DNA of 17,488 nt from positions 1 to 17,488 of the forward strand of contig CAMCZJ010000039.1 of the NCBI GenBank assembly GCA_945886995.1, read 5' to 3'. Below the pieces are notes generated by a model that saw only the letters and a program-made list of their open reading frames with translations, was not told the origin of the DNA and ran no database searches. Numbering within the stretch: the first letter of the stretch is position 1; every line of letters starts with the position of its first letter. The position numbers and the translations under genes are program-made. The DNA comes from Asaia bogorensis. Lineage in GTDB: Bacteria; Pseudomonadota; Alphaproteobacteria; Acetobacterales; Acetobacteraceae. This document shows positions 12,960 through 17,488 of the stretch, piece by piece.

Positions 12960-13958
12960 CTATTCGGCGCGTATCCCCAATTGCCGGATCAGCGGGCCGA
13001 ATTCACCCCAAAGCTTCCGCATATGTTGGAGCATGGCTTCCGGCCCCAGCGGGTCAATATCAAAGCCCACAGCCTCATAGCGCTGGCGCACTTCCGGCAC
13101 CGCCATGCCGTCGCGGATTTCGGTATAGATGCGGTCAATGATCGGGCGCGGCGTGCCCGCCGGCACCATCAGCCCATTCCAGCCGCCCACATCATAATCT
13201 GCCGGCCCGCCGACGGCGGCGACAGGCGGAATGCCCGGTACCTGGGCCGAGGGCTTGCCGGTGGTGAGACCAAGCGCCCGCAACTGCCCATCGCGCACCA
13301 GGCGCCCGGCGGCGGCGGGCGTATCAAACCCGAAATCCACCTGGCCGCCGAGCAATGCGGCCAGCGCTGGCCCGCTGCCCTGGAAGGGCACATGCAGCGC
13401 ATCCAGCCCAGATTTCGCCAGGAATAGCGCGCAAACCAGATGCTGCGCGCCGCCGATGCCTGATGAATTGAAACTGTATTTCCCTGGATTGGCTTTCAAC
13501 AGCGCCATAAAGCTCCGCAGATCCTGCGCCGGGAAATTCGGCTTCACCAGCAGCATGAAGGGCGCGATCCCGAAAATCACCACCGGCGCCAATTCACGTT
13601 CAGCATCATAGGGCGTGCGTTGCACCAAAGGGCTGAAGGTGATGGGCCCGATCGAGGCTGAGAGGATAACATTGCCATCTGGCGGTGCCTTGGCCACCAG
13701 ATCCGTGCCGATCTGCCCGCCCGCGCCGGGGCGATTTTCCGGCACCACCACCTGGCCCAGGCGTTCCGTCAGGCGCTGCCCGGCCAGCCGCCCGACCACA
13801 TCTGTGGCCTGCCCCGGCGGCCAGGGAATCACCATGCGGATTTGCCGGTTGGGCCAGGGTGCCTGCGCTGCGGCTGGACTTGTCGCACCGCGCAGAATGG
13901 CAGGGGCGGCGAGGGGTGAAAGCGCAGTCAGCGTCAAAAGCCGGCGGCGGTGAAACAT
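12960..13958 (-). CDS. tripartite tricarboxylate transporter substrate-binding protein (Bug family)
   Basis: This is a 332-residue periplasmic binding protein of the Bug/TctC family, which captures carboxylates or related small molecules for TctAB-type transporters. The N-terminus has a twin-arginine-like signal (MFHRRRLLTLTAL) with probable cleavage after AAAQA. Family landmarks follow: IRMVIPWPPGQATDVVGR (ligand-pocket loop), VVPENRPGAGGQIGTDLVA, and GKYSFNSSGIGGAQHL. AAGGGAGA lies about six bases upstream of the ATG. As is typical for this expanded family in Acetobacteraceae and Burkholderiales, no membrane subunits (tctA, tctB) are beside it, so it is an orphan binding protein and its ligand is unknown. 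It converges on moeA and diverges from serC. Confidence 0.93.
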   Translation of the reverse strand: MFHRRRLLTLTALSPLAAPAILRGATSPAAAQAPWPNRQIRMVIPWPPGQATDVVGRLAGQRLTERLGQVVVPENRPGAGGQIGTDLVAKAPPDGNVILSASIGPITFSPLVQRTPYDAERELAPVVIFGIAPFMLLVKPNFPAQDLRSFMALLKANPGKYSFNSSGIGGAQHLVCALFLAKSGLDALHVPFQGSGPALAALLGGQVDFGFDTPAAAGRLVRDGQLRALGLTTGKPSAQVPGIPPVAAVGGPADYDVGGWNGLMVPAGTPRPIIDRIYTEIRDGMAVPEVRQRYEAVGFDIDPLGPEAMLQHMRKLWGEFGPLIRQLGIRAE

Positions 13959-14068
13959 GGAAATCTCCCTTGCTTTGGGGTCATTGCGCCCCTTTTGCGT
14001 GCGGGAGCATGGCGCATGGCGCCCTGGCGCGCTACCTCATTTTTTCGTGCTTTTCCCTTGATCCCGGC

Positions 14069-14144
14069 CCCTTCCAAGTCGTAACCAAAGCGCGGGCCAC
14101 GCCCCCCCACCGGGGCGCATTCGCTTCTGGAAGGGAGCCACATC
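14069..14144 (+). promoter_or_regulatory. serC leader with possible Shine-Dalgarno-masking stem
   Basis: CCCTTCCA (14069-14076) can pair perfectly over 8 bp with TGGAAGGG (14128-14135), which contains the serC ribosome-binding site just ahead of ATG 14145. Between them is a second perfect stem, CGCCCC (14100-14105) with GGGGCG (14112-14117), loop CCCACC. Such a two-stem leader could lower serC translation. Structured serC leaders are known in alphaproteobacteria, but I could not check this one against that family model. Confidence 0.4.
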
Positions 14145-15317
14145 ATGGCAAGCGCCACCAAGCCGGGAATCCGCCCGGCCAATCCCCGTTTTTCCTCTGG
14201 CCCCTGCGCCAAGCGCCCTGGCTGGTCGCTGGCAGCTTTGGAAGGCGCGCTGCTTGGCCGCAGCCACCGCGCTGCGACGCCCAAGGCGAAGCTGGCCGAG
14301 GTTATTACGCTTTCCAAATCAATCCTGGGCATGCCTGCCGATTGGCGGCTTGGGATTGTGCCGGCGTCTGACACGGGCGCGGTTGAGATGGCGCTCTGGT
14401 CCATGCTCGGCGCACGCGGGGTGGATGTGCTGGTGTGGGAATCCTTCTCCAAGGATTGGGCGACTGATGTGCTGAAGCAATTGAAGCTTGCTGATGCGCG
14501 CGTGATTGATGCGCCCTATGGCAAGCTGCCTGATCTTGGCGCAGTTGATCCCAAGCGCGATGTCGTTTTTGTCTGGAACGGCACCACCAGCGGCGTGCGC
14601 CTGAAGAATGCGGATTTCATCAGCGCCGACCGTGAAGGGCTCGCGATTTGTGACGCGACCAGCGCGGCCTTTGCGATGGATTTGCCCTGGGCGAAACTGG
14701 ATGTGGTCACCTGGTCCTGGCAGAAGGTGCTGGGGGGCGAGGCCGCGCATGGCATGTTGGCGCTTTCGCCGCGCGCCGTGGCGCGCTTGGAAAGCTATTC
14801 CCCGCCCTGGCCCATGCCGAAGATTTTCCGCCTGTCCAGCGGGGGGAAGTTGAGCGAAGGCGTGTTCAAGGGTGAGACCATCAATACGCCTTCCATGCTG
14901 TGCGTTGAAGATGCTTTGGATGGGCTGCGCTGGGCGGAAAGCATTGGCGGGCTGAAGGGGCTGATTGCGCGGAGCGAAGCCAATCTCGCCGCCATTGCGG
15001 ATTGGGTCGCGGCGGGTAGCGGCTATGGCTTTCTGGCGCAGGATGCGGCGACGCGTTCCTGCACCTCCATCTGCCTGACCATCACCGCGCCTTGGTTCGC
15101 GGCGCTTTCAGCGGAAGCCCAGGCGGCGGCAGCGAAGAAGATCGCTTCCCTGTTGGAGAAGGAAGGGGTGGCGCTGGATGCCGGCGCCTATCGTGATGCG
15201 CCGCCGGGGCTCCGCATCTGGGGTGGTGCCACGGTTGAAACGGCTGACATCAAGGCGCTGCTGCCGTGGTTGGATTGGGCGCTGGCGTCCGTACAGGCCG
15301 AAATGGCGGGGGCGTAA
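14145..15317 (+). CDS. serC: phosphoserine aminotransferase
   Basis: SerC converts 3-phosphohydroxypyruvate and glutamate to phosphoserine, step two of serine synthesis; in some bacteria it also acts in vitamin B6 synthesis. The 390-residue PLP enzyme opens with RPANPRFSSGPCAKRPGW, the mark of the Methanosarcina-type SerC found widely in alphaproteobacteria rather than the E. coli type. The PLP-lysine is Lys194 in WSWQKVLGGEAAHG; Asp170 in ICDATSAAF binds the cofactor ring. The C-terminal domain is complete. The ATG follows a strong AAGGGA ribosome-binding site. serA begins only 5 bp after its stop, so the two form a serine-synthesis operon. The 186-bp upstream gap is shared with a divergent binding-protein gene. 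Confidence 0.95.
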   Translation: MASATKPGIRPANPRFSSGPCAKRPGWSLAALEGALLGRSHRAATPKAKLAEVITLSKSILGMPADWRLGIVPASDTGAVEMALWSMLGARGVDVLVWESFSKDWATDVLKQLKLADARVIDAPYGKLPDLGAVDPKRDVVFVWNGTTSGVRLKNADFISADREGLAICDATSAAFAMDLPWAKLDVVTWSWQKVLGGEAAHGMLALSPRAVARLESYSPPWPMPKIFRLSSGGKLSEGVFKGETINTPSMLCVEDALDGLRWAESIGGLKGLIARSEANLAAIADWVAAGSGYGFLAQDAATRSCTSICLTITAPWFAALSAEAQAAAAKKIASLLEKEGVALDAGAYRDAPPGLRIWGGATVETADIKALLPWLDWALASVQAEMAGA

Positions 15318-15322
15318 GCACC

Positions 15323-16909
15323 ATGCCGCGCGTTCTGATCTCCGATAAACTCAGCCCCGCCGCAGTCGCGATTTTTCGTGAACGTGGCATTGAGGCCGAT
15401 GTCAAAACCGGCCTGACGCCGGCGGAACTCCGCGCCATCATCGGTGAGTATGATGGCCTCGCGGTGCGTTCCGCCACCAAGGTGACGCGGGAAGTGCTGG
15501 AAGTCGCACCGCGCCTGAAAGTGGTGGGCCGCGCGGGTATTGGCGTGGATAATGTGGATGTCACCAGCGCCACCGCGCGCGGCGTTGTTGTGATGAACAC
15601 GCCCTTCGGCAATGCGATTACCACCGCCGAACACGCCATTGCGATGATGTTTGCCTTGGCGCGCCAATTGCCGGAAGCCTCGGCCTCCACCAAGGCGGGC
15701 AAATGGGAAAAGAACCGCTTCATGGGGGTGGAGCTTTTCGCGAAAACCCTGGGCTTGATTGGTTGCGGCAATATCGGCGGCATTGTGGCTGATCGCGCCA
15801 ATGGGCTGAAGATGAAGGTGATTGCCTTCGATCCCTTTCTTTCAGAAAAACGCGCCGTTGAAATCGGTGTGGAGAAAGTGGAACTCCCTGAATTGCTGGC
15901 GCGTGCCGATTTCATCACGCTCCATGCGCCCATGACAGAACAGACGCGCAATATCCTCTCACGCGAGAATATCGCGCGCATGAAAAAGGGCGCGCGGCTG
16001 ATCAACTGCGCGCGCGGCGGCCTGGTGGATGAGGCTGCCTTGGCGGAGGCTTTGCAATCCGGCCATTTGGCCGGCGCGGCGCTTGATGTATTCGAGGTTG
16101 AACCCGCGACAGACAGCCCACTTTTCGCCTTGGAAAACGTGGTTTGCACCCCGCATCTGGGCGCGGCGACGAATGAAGCGCAGGAGAATGTGGCGCTGCA
16201 GGTCGCCGAACAAATGTCGGATTTTCTGCTGACCGGCGCGGTTTCCAACGCCATCAATATGCCGAGCGTGACCGCGGAAGAAGCGCCGCGGTTAAAACCC
16301 TATATGGAATTGGCGCGTTTGCTCGGTTCCATGGCGGGGCAGCTTAGCGCCGGGCAGGATGATGCAATCAAGGCGATCCGCATTGAATATGAAGGCCATG
16401 CGGCGGAGCTTAATCGTCGCCCGCTGACGGCTGCCGCTTTGGCCGGTGTGCTGACGCCGCAAATGGGTGCGGTGAATATGGTGAATGCGCCGGTGCTGGC
16501 GAAGGAACGCGGCATTGATGTCGCGGAAACCATCATGGAACGGCGCGGCGAGTATCAAACCCTGCTGACCATCACCGTTACCACCAATCAGGGGCAGCGT
16601 TCAATCGCGGGTACTTTGCTTGCGGAAAACAAGCCGCGTTTGGTCGCCATCAAGGGCATTGCGGTGGAGGCTGATTTCGCGCCGCATATGCTCTACGTCA
16701 CCAATCAGGATAGACCGGGCTTCATCGGGCGATTCGGCACGGCGCTGGCGGAAGCGGGCATCAATATCGGAACGCTGCATCTGGGCCGCGCGGCGCCTGG
16801 TGGTGACGCCATCTGCCTAGTCGGGCTGGATGGCCCGATGCCGGAAGCGGTACTTGCCGAAGTGCGACGCCTGCCTTTGGTGGTGCGCGCGACGCCTTTG
16901 CGTTTTTAA
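15323..16909 (+). CDS. serA: D-3-phosphoglycerate dehydrogenase, long (ACT-containing) form
   Basis: SerA oxidises 3-phosphoglycerate to 3-phosphohydroxypyruvate with NAD+, the first committed step of serine synthesis. The 528-residue protein is the long form. It has an N-terminal substrate domain split around a Rossmann domain (GCGNIG, residues 147-152), catalytic Arg231 in NCARGGLVDE, Glu260 in DVFEVEP and His278 in TPHLGA. An intervening ASB domain (about 320-450) and a C-terminal ACT domain (from about residue 455, including VTNQDRPGFIGRFGTALAEA) follow. The ACT domain suggests feedback control by serine, as in other long forms. ATG 15323 lies 5 bp after serC and starts at the family-typical MPRVLISDKLS; the open frame upstream only shadows serC. 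It ends 3 bp from the convergent purB. Confidence 0.96.
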   Translation: MPRVLISDKLSPAAVAIFRERGIEADVKTGLTPAELRAIIGEYDGLAVRSATKVTREVLEVAPRLKVVGRAGIGVDNVDVTSATARGVVVMNTPFGNAITTAEHAIAMMFALARQLPEASASTKAGKWEKNRFMGVELFAKTLGLIGCGNIGGIVADRANGLKMKVIAFDPFLSEKRAVEIGVEKVELPELLARADFITLHAPMTEQTRNILSRENIARMKKGARLINCARGGLVDEAALAEALQSGHLAGAALDVFEVEPATDSPLFALENVVCTPHLGAATNEAQENVALQVAEQMSDFLLTGAVSNAINMPSVTAEEAPRLKPYMELARLLGSMAGQLSAGQDDAIKAIRIEYEGHAAELNRRPLTAAALAGVLTPQMGAVNMVNAPVLAKERGIDVAETIMERRGEYQTLLTITVTTNQGQRSIAGTLLAENKPRLVAIKGIAVEADFAPHMLYVTNQDRPGFIGRFGTALAEAGINIGTLHLGRAAPGGDAICLVGLDGPMPEAVLAEVRRLPLVVRATPLRF

Positions 16910-16912
16910 CCC

Positions 16913-17488
16913 CTACCCACCAAAAACCCGCGCGAAAATGGTCTCCACATGGCCAAAATCGCGCGCCGGATCCATGGCGCGATCAAGCGCCGCGCCATCC
17001 ATCAGCGCGGCCACGCCGGCATCTTCCAGCAAATTAGTGCGGAAATCCTTGGCACCCGCGCTGCCCAAAGCCTGCCAGGTTGCCATGGCGCAGCGCTGCA
17101 CCGTGGCATAGGCGTCTTCGCGGCTCATGCCCGCTTGGGTCAGCGCCAGCAGCACCTTTTGGCTATGCACAACGCCGCCCAGGCTTTCCAGATTGGCCTG
17201 CATCCGCGCCGGATAGATGGTGAGCTTTTCCATCATGCCGGTCAGGCGCATCAGCGCGAAATCAAGCGCAATCGTCGCATCCGGGCCAATGACGCGTTCC
17301 ACCGATGAATGGCTGATATCGCGTTCATGCCAAAGTGCGACATTTTCCAAGGCCGGCACCACATAGCCGCGCACCAGCCGCGCCAGGCCAGTCAGGTTTT
17401 CACTCAGCACCGGGTTGCGCTTATGCGGCATGGCGGAAGAACCCTTCTGCCCGGCATGGAAAAATTCCTCAGCTTCGCGCACTTCGCT
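16913..17488 (-). CDS. purB: adenylosuccinate lyase, 3' part
   Basis: PurB cleaves SAICAR and adenylosuccinate to release fumarate in purine synthesis. The visible 191 residues are the C-terminal part; the frame stays open to the window edge, so the start is missing. Near the visible beginning is the fumarase/aspartase-superfamily signature GSSAMPHKRNP, whose serine loop closes over the active site. WHERDISHSSVERV, RMQANLESLGGVVHSQKVLLAL and SREDAYATVQR follow and are characteristic of the B. subtilis-type adenylosuccinate lyase rather than argininosuccinate lyase or fumarase. The gene converges on serA with only 3 bp between stops, and no clear terminator is visible there. Confidence 0.95.
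   Translation of the reverse strand, partial: SEVREAEEFFHAGQKGSSAMPHKRNPVLSENLTGLARLVRGYVVPALENVALWHERDISHSSVERVIGPDATIALDFALMRLTGMMEKLTIYPARMQANLESLGGVVHSQKVLLALTQAGMSREDAYATVQRCAMATWQALGSAGAKDFRTNLLEDAGVAALMDGAALDRAMDPARDFGHVETIFARVFGG

Noticed and set aside
14011..14045. GGCGC/GCGCC repeats followed by a six-T run as a terminator ahead of serC
   Set aside because: The possible stems are short with two- or three-base loops, and the T run begins about nine bases after the last stem, so an intrinsic terminator is not convincing.
14058..14086. TTGATC-N17-GTAACC as a serC promoter
   Set aside because: The -10 box is poor, and a start here would exclude the upstream arm of the leader stem; neither can be decided by eye.
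16895..16945. Terminator between serA and purB
   Set aside because: GTTTTT and AAAAAC flank the stops, but no GC-rich stem forms between them.
1..17488. CRISPR array, prophage, insertion sequence, toxin-antitoxin or defence island
   Set aside because: No regularly spaced repeats, integrase, transposase or paired small toxin-antitoxin frames were found; gene content is housekeeping and transport.

Overview
The window is GC-rich chromosomal DNA from an alphaproteobacterium. It most likely comes from the Acetobacteraceae, near Roseomonas-type lineages. This is inferred from three things: the gene order bamE <-> CBP3-like chaperone / DUF177 / rpmF / plsX / fabH / ihfA / merR-like / tRNA-Pro, the type of SerC present, and two solitary Tat-type substrate-binding proteins. 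All assignments come from reading motifs; no database search was run.

Layout. Positions 1-465 hold the end of an Asp/Glu/hydantoin-racemase-family gene. bamE (498-1001, minus) diverges from a plus-strand block (1134-5366): CBP3-like cytochrome bc1 chaperone, DUF177, rpmF, plsX, fabH, ihfA and a MerR-like regulator. This block joins envelope lipid synthesis, ribosomal protein L32 and nucleoid architecture, and is followed by tRNA-Pro(GGG) at 5442-5518. A minus-strand pair (5549-7698) encodes an ABC peptide-type binding protein and, overlapping it by ATGA, a small exported protein of unknown function. No permease or ATPase is nearby.

The second plus-strand block (7896-12952) is a tightly packed run: metallo-beta-lactamase-fold hydrolase, trpG, trpD, trpC, moaC, moeA. 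Most junctions overlap, so translation is probably coupled. It carries the second, third and fourth proteins of tryptophan synthesis (no trpE here) and two molybdenum-cofactor genes. The most notable detail is that moaC appears to start at a CTG codon overlapping the trpC stop. A minus-strand tripartite-tricarboxylate-type binding protein (12960-13958) follows and diverges from serC-serA (14145-16909), the first two steps of serine synthesis. The 3' part of purB enters from the right on the minus strand.

The window is mostly housekeeping. I see no CRISPR array, phage, insertion sequence, toxin-antitoxin or recognisable defence locus, and no convincing undescribed multi-gene system. No gene-free stretch exceeds about 200 bp. 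The points worth a second look are the CTG start of moaC, a possible Shine-Dalgarno-masking stem upstream of serC, the hydrolase coupled to trpG, the racemase lacking a cysteine, and the unknown exported protein co-translated with a solitary binding protein.
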